Shown: piece by piece, positions 10,536 to 19,004 of the stretch
How the letters are laid out: every line of letters starts with the position of its first letter
How positions within the stretch are numbered: position 1 is the first letter of the stretch
NCBI GenBank assembly: GCA_013138735.1
Contig: WTCE01000033.1
Span: 21,754 to 85,753, forward strand
Reading direction: 5' to 3'
Length of the DNA: 64,000 bases
Origin: Crocinitomix sp.
GTDB taxonomy: Bacteria > Bacteroidota > Bacteroidia > Flavobacteriales_D > Crocinitomicaceae
The notes under the pieces: model-generated
Told to the model about the DNA's origin: nothing
Databases searched by the model: none
What the model saw: the letters and a program-made list of their open reading frames with translations, nothing else
Position numbers and translations under genes: made by a program

Positions 10536-11741
10536 ATGAATTTTTTTACGCCTCCTACATCCGAATATACTACCTATTATAAGCAAGGTGCCTTTGATTT
10601 AAGTTGGCGTTATAATATGTTTATGATGTTAGCATACACCGTCTTAATAATTGCTGGTGCTGTAGTTGGGCTAAACGCTTTTTTTCTGGGAATCTTATGC
10701 TGGGGAACGCCATTTGCTTCACTTATTGTTATGAAGCGTTTGCGCAAATACGAGGCAGTTGCTTATGCTCAAGTAGTAGTGGGTGCAACAGTTACGGGTA
10801 TTGTACTGAATTTGAATTTTGTTCCCATTCATGTTGCGGAAGTAATCTTTATGATGATTGCGTGTTTTTACGCTTTTATTACGTTAGGACGTAAGGCTGG
10901 CATAATAGCTTTATGCGCACAACTTATTTGGTTTGCGATTTACCTCTTTAGAGATTTAGAGCCCGTGGTAAATTTCCCAATGGGTGATAAAATAGCCTTG
11001 TTTTTGGTACTTATTGTTGCCATAGCCTTATTTGGTTTTTTAATCATAGAGTTCTTAAAATTAAGACGTAACGCGGAAAATAAATATGTATTGATTAATC
11101 AAGATTTAACGGAGGTTAATCATTTGGTAAATATGCAGTATCAAGAGAAAACTGTAATGCTCAAAGAGATTCATCACCGGGTTAAAAATAACCTTCAAGT
11201 GATTTCTAGCTTGCTGCGTTTACAATCATACGAAATTGAGGAAGAAGCTTCTCGGATGCATTTTCAAGATGCAATTTATCGCGTTTCGGCAATGGCGTTG
11301 ATACATCAAAAAATGTATCAAAATGAAAATTTGTCGCAAATTAATCTTGAAAATTATATTGAGTCTTTATCGCAAGATTTAGTGCGGACACATGCCAATC
11401 ATATTGATGTTAAATTGGAAGTGTTTTCAGATATCCAAGAACTAGGAAATGATACGTTAGTGCCTCTAGCATTGATCTTAAATGAATTAATAACCAATTC
11501 TTTAAAACATGCTTTTGCAGATCGGACAGAAGGATTCATTCATATTGAAATTAGAAGAGTTGATGACACTGACTTTTTTGATTTTACCTATAGAGATGGA
11601 GGAGAGTGGAAGTCGACTCCAAAAGGAAATTCATTTGGATTAGAATTAATTGCCACATTAACCGAACAGCTAGACGGTCATGTTGATCGTAGCTATGATG
11701 CGGGGACCAAGTACCAGTTTAAGTTGCGCGATTTGAAGTAG
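10536..11741 (+). CDS. Membrane sensor histidine kinase, HisKA_2 family
   Basis: About six hydrophobic segments fill residues 28-175. A short coiled-coil linker leads to the dimerisation/phosphoacceptor motif [11 protein letters not shown] at 211-221 (His213-His214). The ATPase domain shows the N box [12 protein letters not shown] (316-327) and glycine-box residues DGGEW and FGLELI (about 354-371). This is the HisKA_2/HWE-like layout, distinct from classic HisKA. There is no extracytoplasmic sensor domain of note, so the membrane bundle itself may sense. Its ATG follows the stop of the HhH-barrel gene with no gap, so it belongs to that operon. No response regulator lies alongside; its partner must be elsewhere. 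Confidence 0.9.
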   Translation: MNFFTPPTSEYTTYYKQGAFDLSWRYNMFMMLAYTVLIIAGAVVGLNAFFLGILCWGTPFASLIVMKRLRKYEAVAYAQVVVGATVTGIVLNLNFVPIHVAEVIFMMIACFYAFITLGRKAGIIALCAQLIWFAIYLFRDLEPVVNFPMGDKIALFLVLIVAIALFGFLIIEFLKLRRNAENKYVLINQDLTEVNHLVNMQYQEKTVMLKEIHHRVKNNLQVISSLLRLQSYEIEEEASRMHFQDAIYRVSAMALIHQKMYQNENLSQINLENYIESLSQDLVRTHANHIDVKLEVFSDIQELGNDTLVPLALILNELITNSLKHAFADRTEGFIHIEIRRVDDTDFFDFTYRDGGEWKSTPKGNSFGLELIATLTEQLDGHVDRSYDAGTKYQFKLRDLK

Positions 11742-11800
11742 GTTGGGATTTGTTTGAAATGCGTTTCAATGAATCTACACGCATTGCTTGCAAGTCGTTT

Positions 11801-12499
11801 TTATTTATAATAATAATACCAATTACTTTCATAATTATTGTCAAAATTCTCTTTGCTATCTAAATGAACGCGGAAAGCGGCCTTTTTGAAATACCCAAAT
11901 TCATCATGTTTTTTTAGTAATTCAAAATACTGTTCAGACCATTTTTTGTGTATTTCAGAATCCTCATATTTCTTTAATTGTTCGTTTGTGTGCAAGAAAT
12001 ATGTTACGCCATAAAATGCTCTGGAGATCTTCCATAATTCGGGATTATTCAAGGCCTTTTGTAGTTTTTCTATTTCCTTTTTTGGGATACTATTATTTGC
12101 TTCAGTTTTCGCAATGGATTCAAATTCAGTAAAATATATATGCAGGTTGTCATTTCTGTATCTCAGTCCAAAAAGTTTTTTAAAGTGACTAGGTTTATAC
12201 GCTGTTTTAATAGTTGACGTGATTTCTCTGAACTTTTCTGCAATCTCTTTTTGTTTGTTTTTGTCAAAATTCCCCATTCTCTCCATAAACTTGCCTTTAT
12301 CCCTTGCAAATTCAAGACAGATTTGAAGCCTTGGACGAGATTTGCTTTTGTCCATATAATCGAAGAGAATATTATAAGTTTTGACGGCATATTTTTGGTC
12401 AATCCAATGGGCAAGTAGCTCAAATTCTTCTTTTATTTTTGAGACATTTTCTTTTATTTTCTTTGTTGATTTATAATCTTTGTCAGAAGGCATAAGCAT
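11801..12499 (-). CDS. Hypothetical protein, soluble, unrecognised
   Basis: I do not recognise this 232-residue protein. It has no signal peptide or membrane segment. It is rich in Lys, Glu, Phe and Tyr, predicted mostly helical, and ends in a run of tyrosines (WYYYYK). Two ATGs lie two codons apart at the start (12499 and 12493). The coding frame is clean throughout and I see no repeats or catalytic motif. It lies convergent to the histidine kinase with about 60 bases between, and downstream of the NTR-like gene on the same strand. Together with the NTR-like and ParD genes it forms a small patch between core genes (aroB on one side) that could be variable. Confidence 0.6.
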   Translation of the reverse strand: MLMPSDKDYKSTKKIKENVSKIKEEFELLAHWIDQKYAVKTYNILFDYMDKSKSRPRLQICLEFARDKGKFMERMGNFDKNKQKEIAEKFREITSTIKTAYKPSHFKKLFGLRYRNDNLHIYFTEFESIAKTEANNSIPKKEIEKLQKALNNPELWKISRAFYGVTYFLHTNEQLKKYEDSEIHKKWSEQYFELLKKHDEFGYFKKAAFRVHLDSKENFDNNYESNWYYYYK

Positions 12500-12586
12500 A
12501 TTTCGTTGCGTGGTGTTTTTTCAATTGGCATACCACTGTGTAATAAATTTAGCGATTTACCTTGGTTGCTGAAAGTTTTGCTGAAA

Positions 12587-13261
12587 CTAAATTTTATTCG
12601 AATGTTGACAGTTTTTTTTCTTCTTATATCGAGAGTATATAAAAATAAATATGATAATTGCTCCAAGACATAATAATACGAATTTTAAGATTCTTACTTC
12701 CGGTTCGCATGACTGTGTTTGCGGATTAAGCGCTAGATTATCTTCAGGCAAAACACTCTCATTAGCACATTGATTAAGTGTATATAGGATATCATCTTCA
12801 AAATCATCTACGTATGTTACTGAAGTATGACTTTCCCAGAATGATAAATATTCTCTTTCTACAGTTCTTTCGTTATTGATTTCTACATCAAACTCTCCAC
12901 AAACACCTAATCCAGGGTATTCTCCAATTTTTTCGTAATGATATAGTATAAAATAATCTTTTCCAATTATGAATTGTTCAACATACTTTAGGCAACTCAT
13001 TCCTCCATCACCTCGAAATCTTATTTCTGATGATTCAATTTTACCTTTATATACAGCAATTGCTTCAGCAACTAAAGTTAAAGGGGTCGCATCTTCAGCA
13101 AAAGGATGTTCATAGTAATCTTCATACCCCAATATTTTTATTTTGGCTACTACATCAGCGCTTGGACATAATTCAAGGAATGAGCCACCCCATCCACATG
13201 AACAAGCATCAGCATGTCCTGCATATAAAAATGTTAGAATTATTAGAATTATTTTTTTCAA
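12587..13261 (-). CDS. NTR/TIMP-like cysteine-containing secreted or membrane-anchored protein
   Basis: A signal peptide (residues 1-19) ends directly before Cys-Ser-Cys (DACSCGWGG). The mature N terminus therefore starts CxC, the hallmark of TIMP/netrin-like (NTR) domains. Other cysteines follow at about residues 32, 94, 121, 163 and 184, which could form disulfides. A short, highly hydrophobic segment near residues 190-208 followed by RYKKKK predicts a C-terminal membrane anchor with a basic stop-transfer. In animals NTR domains inhibit metalloproteases, but bacterial relatives have no settled function and I assign none. The gene starts 13 bases after the end of the ParD-like gene on the same strand, in the position where a ParE toxin would normally sit. 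Confidence 0.65.
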   Translation of the reverse strand: MKKIILIILTFLYAGHADACSCGWGGSFLELCPSADVVAKIKILGYEDYYEHPFAEDATPLTLVAEAIAVYKGKIESSEIRFRGDGGMSCLKYVEQFIIGKDYFILYHYEKIGEYPGLGVCGEFDVEINNERTVEREYLSFWESHTSVTYVDDFEDDILYTLNQCANESVLPEDNLALNPQTQSCEPEVRILKFVLLCLGAIIIFIFIYSRYKKKKNCQHSNKI

Positions 13262-13274
13262 ATTGTTTTGAATG

Positions 13275-13514
13275 TTAATTGTTAGCCTTTAAATACTCAA
13301 GATGTTTTTTAGGGTCAAAATTGTGCGCAATACCGCTATAAATTCCTTCCTGAATGGTATTTTTCAACGCAATTGCCTTAATTTCTTCATTTTCAAGAAG
13401 TCTTAATGCAGCTCGTATCACTTCGCTAACATTCTTATAACGACCTTCATTGATTTGCTCGCGAACAAATTCATCAAAATAATTTCCTAGGGAAAAGGAT
13501 GTGTTTTTACGCAT
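13275..13514 (-). CDS. ParD-family type II antitoxin, no adjacent ParE
   Basis: The 79-residue protein starts MRKNTSFSLGNYFDEFV and contains REQINEGRYKNVSEVIRAAL. This is the ribbon-helix-helix DNA-binding fold of ParD/CopG antitoxins (about residues 4-45), followed by a short tail that would normally wrap a ParE toxin. Length and motif order match ParD. ParE genes usually follow parD with a few bases of overlap. Here the next gene on the strand is an NTR-like secreted protein, and I find no ParE-like reading frame on either strand nearby. It may be an orphan repressor, a relic, or act on a toxin elsewhere. Confidence 0.82.
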   Translation of the reverse strand: MRKNTSFSLGNYFDEFVREQINEGRYKNVSEVIRAALRLLENEEIKAIALKNTIQEGIYSGIAHNFDPKKHLEYLKANN

Positions 13515-13570
13515 ATTCGGTAATATTTATATGAAGTTGCGAAAAAATTGGTAATAATTGCAAATTACAT

Positions 13571-14641
13571 CTAACTTAAAATAAAACAAAGCCCAGCATC
13601 AATTTGTTCAGCAGTTACTTCTTGATTATGCACCGCTTTACCAATCTCTGTAAGTAGTGTAAATGAAATTACGCCGCCCACATTCTTCTTATCGTTCAAT
13701 AAAAGCGGTTTAATTTCTTCAAGATCGTTTTCAGTAAGATTTAGCTTCGTATATCTTTTACGGATCGTTTTATTAATCTCATCAAACATTGTTTGAATGA
13801 TCAAACCTTTTTGAAGTGAAATAAAACTTTCAGCTAACATTCCCCAAGCCACTGCAAAACCATGTGGAATTGCAGCATCTTTCGATAAACAAAATCCTTC
13901 TATTGCGTGACCTATGGTATGTCCAAAATTCAAATTTTTCCGTAAGCCCTTTTCCAAATGATCTTCTGTAACAATTTGGCGTTTAATTTCAACCGAACGA
14001 TAAATTGTTTTGATTAATCCAGCAGGAATAAGTTTGGGGTTAATAGCTTGCAAGTCGTTCCAATATTCCGCATCAGCAATTAAACCATGCTTTAACATTT
14101 CTGCAAAGCCCGAATCCAATTCAACGTCAGGTAATGTTGTTAAATAACGCGAATCAATAAAGACAAAATCAGGGTCAGCAAAAACACCAATTTGGTTTTT
14201 AAAAGGTCCCAAATCAATACCTGTTTTGCCACCAACCGAAGCGTCCACTTGCGAAAGTAAGGTTGTTGGGATATTGATGAAAGAAAGGCCTCGTTTAAAT
14301 GTAGCCGCAATAAATCCGCCCATGTCCGTAATAACGCCACCACCAAAATTGATGATCAAATCACCACGGCCAATTTCATATTCACTCAAAGCCTCCCAAA
14401 CGTGTTGGCAAATGTCTAAGACTTTATTCTCCTCACCTGGCGGAAGCTGAATAATTTCGGCTTCGCTAACGGCTGGAAAAGACGTGATAAAATCTTCCAT
14501 CCACAAATCAAAAACATTCGAATCTGTAATGATGATTTTTTTGGATTGCGCATAACGCGGTGAGGCCAGTAGGTCGTTAAATCCACTGTCTTTTAAATTT
14601 CCAAATCGAATTTCACATTGATTATAAGTGAGCGTATCCAT
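13571..14641 (-). CDS. aroB: 3-dehydroquinate synthase
   Basis: This enzyme catalyses the second step of the shikimate pathway, converting DAHP to 3-dehydroquinate in the cytoplasm with NAD and a divalent metal. The 356-residue length is typical. NAD-binding signatures are clear: PPGEENK, then FGGGVITDMGGFIAATFKRG, then PTTLLSQVDASVGGKTGID. The metal ligands are present as Glu in GFAEMLKHG, His in NFGHTIGHAIE and His in IPHGFAVAWGM. It stands alone, upstream of the parD gene on the same strand with a gap of about 55 bases. A core housekeeping gene. Confidence 0.97.
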   Translation of the reverse strand: MDTLTYNQCEIRFGNLKDSGFNDLLASPRYAQSKKIIITDSNVFDLWMEDFITSFPAVSEAEIIQLPPGEENKVLDICQHVWEALSEYEIGRGDLIINFGGGVITDMGGFIAATFKRGLSFINIPTTLLSQVDASVGGKTGIDLGPFKNQIGVFADPDFVFIDSRYLTTLPDVELDSGFAEMLKHGLIADAEYWNDLQAINPKLIPAGLIKTIYRSVEIKRQIVTEDHLEKGLRKNLNFGHTIGHAIEGFCLSKDAAIPHGFAVAWGMLAESFISLQKGLIIQTMFDEINKTIRKRYTKLNLTENDLEEIKPLLLNDKKNVGGVISFTLLTEIGKAVHNQEVTAEQIDAGLCFILS

Positions 14642-14786
14642 AATATATCCGCAAAAGTAATGAATTACCCGTCAATTGTGCTCCGCTATAAATATTTGTA
14701 TCGACTACTTTTTATTTAATCATCAGACTTGAAAATGACTTAAATAAGTTGCTTAAGAATTATTATTTTAGCGTAAAACTAATTCT

Positions 14787-16475
14787 GTGCAAAAATTATT
14801 GTTCCTACATATCCCGCTTCGTCTAGTCGTGCTATGCAGTTTTTTATGCCTTGTTGCAAACAATTCAGTTCAGGCACAGAATGACGATATTGATAGTTTA
14901 AAAAAAACTATTTCAGAAACGACAAACCCCGCAGAACTTGCAAGTTTATTGCACCAATTGGTTTGGGAAATGTCTTATTACAATCCTCAAGAATCAGTAG
15001 AACCTGCGCAACGCGCTTTAAACTTGTCCTTGGATTTGGGAGATTCTTCTCTAATTGCAACAAGTTATAATCGGATTGGCTTGGTACATGATTACGCCGG
15101 GAATTTTGATTTGGCAGAGAAAAATTATAAAAGAGCCTATGACATCCAATTAACCTTCGAAGGGGAAGATGCTACTGATGGACTCTTAAACAATTTGGCC
15201 AGTGTCTATTATTATACAGGCCGCTATGAAGAATCTATGGATTTTTATTTGAAATCATTGACGATTCGTGAAAGTAAACGTGATCCGTCAATTCCTAAAT
15301 CACTCAAAAACATAGCGCAGTCCTATAATAATATTGCGCTTTTACTAAAAAGGCAAAAGAATTATTCGGGCGCTATTTCATATTATCAAAAATCATTAAC
15401 AATTAAAAAGGAGCTTGAGGATATTGGCAGCCTAATCGTTACGCATTCTAATTTAGGAGCGTTGTATATGGAACAGGATTCCTTGGTGAAAGCAGAAAAG
15501 GAGTTTGAGCAAGCACTTTTTCTAACAGATTCAATCGGCGATTTTGTTTCTAAAGCAATGATTTTAAATAATATCGGATTGTTAAAAAATAAGAGTCCAA
15601 ATTCATCTGCGGCGGAGCAATTCTTTTTAGAATCAATGTCCTTGTATCAGCAGATAGGTGATTTTTATGGTAAAGCAACAGCACAGTTTAATTTGGCAAA
15701 TTTATACTTAGATCAAGGCGATTATGGTCAGGCAGAGCAAGCCGCTTTAGAAGTGCTTAAGATCAGTGATGAAATAAAAGTACCGGAGGTTAATATGAGT
15801 GCATTACATCTGCTTTCGCAAATCAATTCAAAAACGAATCCTAAAAAATCATTGGCCTATTTGTCAGCATATATTACACTCAAAGATTCCATTAATGATG
15901 TGGCAATAGCCAATAAAATTAATCAGCAAGCAGTAATGTATGAAACCGAGAAAAAGGAAAATGCAATTGCTTTACTGAAAAAGGATCAACAAATAAGCGA
16001 GGCAGAGAATAAACAAAAGGATTTAGTGATTTCTAAGAACCAGAATTATCAATTGTTTTTAATCATTGGTATTGGCCTAGTTGCAATTACAGGGTTGTTT
16101 TTTGTTTTGTATTATCGATCTAGAAAAGAAGCCGCGGAACAAAGAGCTGAAAAATTGCATGTTCAACATCAGCGAGAACTGGATAATTTAAGAAATTCAT
16201 TGTTGCGTCCAGAAAATAATGAAACATCAGAAAGGATTGAGTTAGGTATTAGTCAGGATCAATTGAATCTTTATTTATTAAATCCATTATCTGATCGAGA
16301 AATTGAAGTGCTTTATTTGATTGCCGAAGGAAAGAAGAATAAAGATATTGCTGATCAACTTTTCATATCAGTGAATACTGTGAAAACACATGTTTTACAT
16401 ATTTATGAGAAATTAGATGTCAAAAATAGAACAGAGGCGGCGGCGAAAGCAAACTCCATGAAAATCCTTAAATAA
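14787..16475 (+). CDS. TPR-repeat membrane protein with LuxR-type helix-turn-helix
   Basis: An N-terminal signal or anchor segment (residues ~8-30) is followed by about eight tetratricopeptide repeats to residue ~380. A coiled-coil stretch rich in K and E, a single membrane span (LFLIIGIGLVAITGLFFVLYY, about 425-445) and a second coiled coil come next. A C-terminal LuxR/GerE helix-turn-helix (LSDREIEVLYLIAEGKKNKD, then NTVKTHVLHIYEKL) occupies about 505-560. The layout puts the TPRs outside the cytoplasm and the DNA-binding domain inside, as in one-component Bacteroidota regulators. The start codon is GTG at 14787. A perfect palindrome lies 27 bases past its stop, before the next gene, and is a candidate target. 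Confidence 0.88.
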   Translation: MQKLLFLHIPLRLVVLCSFLCLVANNSVQAQNDDIDSLKKTISETTNPAELASLLHQLVWEMSYYNPQESVEPAQRALNLSLDLGDSSLIATSYNRIGLVHDYAGNFDLAEKNYKRAYDIQLTFEGEDATDGLLNNLASVYYYTGRYEESMDFYLKSLTIRESKRDPSIPKSLKNIAQSYNNIALLLKRQKNYSGAISYYQKSLTIKKELEDIGSLIVTHSNLGALYMEQDSLVKAEKEFEQALFLTDSIGDFVSKAMILNNIGLLKNKSPNSSAAEQFFLESMSLYQQIGDFYGKATAQFNLANLYLDQGDYGQAEQAALEVLKISDEIKVPEVNMSALHLLSQINSKTNPKKSLAYLSAYITLKDSINDVAIANKINQQAVMYETEKKENAIALLKKDQQISEAENKQKDLVISKNQNYQLFLIIGIGLVAITGLFFVLYYRSRKEAAEQRAEKLHVQHQRELDNLRNSLLRPENNETSERIELGISQDQLNLYLLNPLSDREIEVLYLIAEGKKNKDIADQLFISVNTVKTHVLHIYEKLDVKNRTEAAAKANSMKILK

Positions 16476-16502
16476 GTAAAGTTTTTTTAATAAAAAGTTA
16501 AA

Positions 16503-16520
16503 ATCACCCTTTTGGGTGAT
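16503..16520. promoter_or_regulatory. Perfect 7-bp inverted repeat, candidate operator
   Basis: ATCACCC, four T, GGGTGAT: a perfect palindrome with a 4-base centre. No T-run follows on the plus strand, so it is a poor terminator. It ends 5 bases before a -7-like element (16526), which places it over the -33 region of the next gene's promoter. LuxR-family dimers bind symmetric sites of this size, and the preceding gene encodes one. That link is inference. Confidence 0.5.
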
Positions 16521-16525
16521 AGTGG

Positions 16526-16533
16526 TATACTTG
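16526..16533 (+). promoter_or_regulatory. Putative -7 element (TATACTTG)
   Basis: Seven of eight positions match the Bacteroidota -7 consensus TAnnTTTG. Transcription would start about 35-40 bases before the ATG of the secreted protein gene at 16578. No TTG is seen at the -33 position, which is occupied by the palindrome, as expected for an activator-dependent promoter. Confidence 0.4.
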
Positions 16534-16577
16534 CGTTTTATGAAGTTTGAAGTGTCAAAACAAAAACATTTCAAATT

Positions 16578-18233
16578 ATGAAAATCAAAATTTTAATAGC
16601 GAGTATATTCCTCGTATTTAGTGTTTCTACGAGCTGGGCTCAACCTTCAGATGAAGCCTTAAAGGCAAAAGTAGTAGCCAACTTCAAGAGCGTCTCAAAT
16701 CTAACATTTAGACATGCGCAATCAGAAAAACGGTGGGAAAATGGTGGTTGGACTTATTATTGGAGCAAGGGTTATAACTACAAAGTAAAAACTGAATATC
16801 CAGGTGTTTTTAAAAAGCAATATGGCGGTGTGCAATACGTTAAAAACGGTAGCAGTTATTCTTATGATCGAATTTTGACTGGCGGCTTTGATGGTTATGA
16901 AGGTATTCCTAATCCAAGTAGAGAAGAAATGAATGCCCATTTAAAAAACTCATTCGATCCCTTAACCTTTTATTCTGGTTATTTAATGAATTATTTGATC
17001 GAAGCTCCAACTACAATTGAGCTCGCAGAGGATCCTAAATGGAGGTGGATTGATTTAAACGAAGTGCGTTGTAATGTTACTGCAACCTATACCTTGAAAA
17101 CGAATGACATAGGTGAAGTGCAGCAGCAGAAGGGGATATTTCAAATAATGCTGCAACGCTCAGCTGACGGGATAACTTATAGTCCAGATGCTAAATTACT
17201 CTATAAAGGTAAATGGTTGCCAGTTCCTAAGGGAAGTAAAGTGAGTTCGGAAAAAATTAAGACCTTTTTTCTTTCGGCTGAAGAGTTAGATACTACAAAA
17301 ACATTAGCACAGAAAAATGCAGTGCGACACGCTGAGGAATTTAAAAAATCCTTGGCCATAGTTCAACTACCTGAATTTAAAAGCGCGAACCACGTTTTAC
17401 AATTTACGCATGAATTATTATTAGAAGGGGACGAAGCAATAATAATAGCTTATATGTATCAGATGTTCCCGCGTAATTATTTTCAAGATTGGAGTGATAT
17501 TGTACTCAATCAAAATGGAGAGCGTATGTTGGGCAAAGCTACTGAGGATTTGTTGAACTATAGCAAAGCGTTCTGTCAGCATCCAGTGATAAAAGACATT
17601 GGGCCAAGCTATGTTAATTTTTATGATCGTAGTAAAAAGCGACACAATAGAATAAATGTCGCTTATGAAAATCAACGTTGGTATATCACCGATATAGGTT
17701 ATACAATTCGCAGAGATGACTTTAGCGCGTATGAATCGAACGGTGAGGGGAATTGTGAAGGTTCAGTAATTTTTATTGATGAAAAGCCCGTTTACAATGT
17801 TGGCGACAAAGTCCAAATCTTTGAACGCGGTAATTGGTATGATGCTGAGGTTTTAAAAGCAGACATGAGCATGGGAGGATATTCTGTTAAGTATGGTGTT
17901 TCTGGATTAACGATTTGGAAATATGTGAATGACGTTCGTTCGAACTCAGATGCTGTGAATGAAGAAGTAGATGAATTCGTATACTATGAAAATGGAACGG
18001 CAGTTTCAGCGCTTTACACAAATATTTGGTATGACGGCGTAATTAAAAAAGTGAGTTATGAAGATGAAAAATATTTAGTTGATATTCCTGCTCGAAATAT
18101 TGAAACCTGGATCTCTTATCATGATATTAAATTACCAGGTGCTGATGAAAAGAAGAATGAGGATGAAGTAGAAGGAGAGCAGAAAAAAAAGAAGAAGAAA
18201 TTGAATCTGAAAGTTCCACAAATAAGACTATAG
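16578..18233 (+). CDS. Secreted protein with two C-terminal SH3/Tudor-like modules, function unknown
   Basis: A signal peptide (residues 1-21, ending SWAQ) predicts export. Residues ~25-270 form a beta-rich domain with many Tyr and Trp. Residues 270-400 contain a wall-lipid-protein-like ANFYDRSKKRHNR-type segment and IAYMYQMFPRNY. Two modules follow, NVGDKVQIFERGNWYDAEVL (about 405-455) and one starting DEFVYYENGTAVSALY (about 462-520). Each has the pattern charged-strand, W-Y-x-A/G-x-[VI], then a turn and a second strand, as in small SH3/agenet/Tudor-like barrels. A Lys/Glu-rich tail (KKKKKK) ends the protein; there is no T9SS tail. I do not recognise the family. It is followed by a good terminator and preceded by a candidate operator, so it is probably a single-gene unit. 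Confidence 0.6.
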   Translation: MKIKILIASIFLVFSVSTSWAQPSDEALKAKVVANFKSVSNLTFRHAQSEKRWENGGWTYYWSKGYNYKVKTEYPGVFKKQYGGVQYVKNGSSYSYDRILTGGFDGYEGIPNPSREEMNAHLKNSFDPLTFYSGYLMNYLIEAPTTIELAEDPKWRWIDLNEVRCNVTATYTLKTNDIGEVQQQKGIFQIMLQRSADGITYSPDAKLLYKGKWLPVPKGSKVSSEKIKTFFLSAEELDTTKTLAQKNAVRHAEEFKKSLAIVQLPEFKSANHVLQFTHELLLEGDEAIIIAYMYQMFPRNYFQDWSDIVLNQNGERMLGKATEDLLNYSKAFCQHPVIKDIGPSYVNFYDRSKKRHNRINVAYENQRWYITDIGYTIRRDDFSAYESNGEGNCEGSVIFIDEKPVYNVGDKVQIFERGNWYDAEVLKADMSMGGYSVKYGVSGLTIWKYVNDVRSNSDAVNEEVDEFVYYENGTAVSALYTNIWYDGVIKKVSYEDEKYLVDIPARNIETWISYHDIKLPGADEKKNEDEVEGEQKKKKKKLNLKVPQIRL

Positions 18234-18260
18234 CCTTTGCTGGCTGTGTTTTGACAGAAG

Positions 18261-18293
18261 ACGAGATTCATTATTTTAATGGGTCTCGTTTTT
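18261..18293 (+). terminator. Rho-independent terminator
   Basis: A 12-bp stem (18261-18272 with 18278-18289, two G-U pairs in the RNA) around a 5-base loop is followed by a run of T. It lies 27 bases past the stop of the secreted protein gene and would end that transcript. Confidence 0.75.
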
Positions 18294-18308
18294 AACTTTT
18301 GTATGAAA

Positions 18309-19004
18309 TCACTTCGTTTTTAGCTTGAGATTTTTCATTAAAGTGTATCCGCCACCCCATTCACAGCTTTCGTCACTAAAGGCATAGGTTTGTCCATTAT
18401 AGACTAACTTATAGATGGCTTTGGTTGTGCAACCACCGCCGCGCTCAAAATGATTTAAATCTGTTTCGAATCGCTGAATGAATTCGTATTGTTTGGTAGA
18501 TAATTCTTTTTTATCATTCTTGTGCGTGAGAAAGTATTTGTTATTCATTCGCTCGACTTTAATAGAGTCTTCCCAATGCGTAAAACATCCGTACCTTCCG
18601 AAATGGAGCGTATATGATTCTCCCTGTTTCAATTGCATAATTATCGGAATATGATTTGGCTCTCCATGATTATGACGGTCTGGACAAATAGTTAATTCGG
18701 TCGTGTCTGTATCTGCTTCAATAATTAAATTAAAGCTTATTTCCTTATTGTATTTATTTGGATAGGTAAAATAATAATGTCCTTCAGTCAATTCTGGAAT
18801 TGAAAAACAATCAGTTCCGCTCGGATAGAAAAGCCCCAAATCTTTCATACCGCTTGAATCTCTTTGATAAAGTTGGATGAACTTCAATGTCATATCACCG
18901 GTTTCCTTACGACAGTCTTCAATATGAATAGTGAGGACATGCTGCGCCTTGCTCTGATTAAAGCAACTGATTAAGAGTAATAAAAGGGCGTGCCTAAAGA
19001 ACAT
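18309..19004 (-). CDS. Secreted protein of unknown function
   Basis: A signal peptide is clear (MFFRHALLLLLISCFNQSKAQ), and the mature 210 residues look beta-rich with several cysteines (for example CRKETGD, CPDRHN, GRYGCFTHWED, GGGCTTKA, ESCEWGGGY). I do not recognise a family and no T9SS tail is present. Its ATG shares a base with the stop codon of the LamG/T9SS gene upstream, so the two are translated from one message and may act together at the envelope. The stop lies about 15 bases from the convergent terminator of the neighbouring plus-strand gene. Confidence 0.65.
   Translation of the reverse strand: MFFRHALLLLLISCFNQSKAQHVLTIHIEDCRKETGDMTLKFIQLYQRDSSGMKDLGLFYPSGTDCFSIPELTEGHYYFTYPNKYNKEISFNLIIEADTDTTELTICPDRHNHGEPNHIPIIMQLKQGESYTLHFGRYGCFTHWEDSIKVERMNNKYFLTHKNDKKELSTKQYEFIQRFETDLNHFERGGGCTTKAIYKLVYNGQTYAFSDESCEWGGGYTLMKNLKLKTK

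Noticed and set aside
12454..12666. 70-codon minus-strand frame bridging the NTR-like gene's end and the unknown gene, considered as a ParE toxin remnant
   Set aside because: No ParE-like sequence (no conserved Arg/Tyr pattern or sheet-helix order); it simply overlaps both neighbours.
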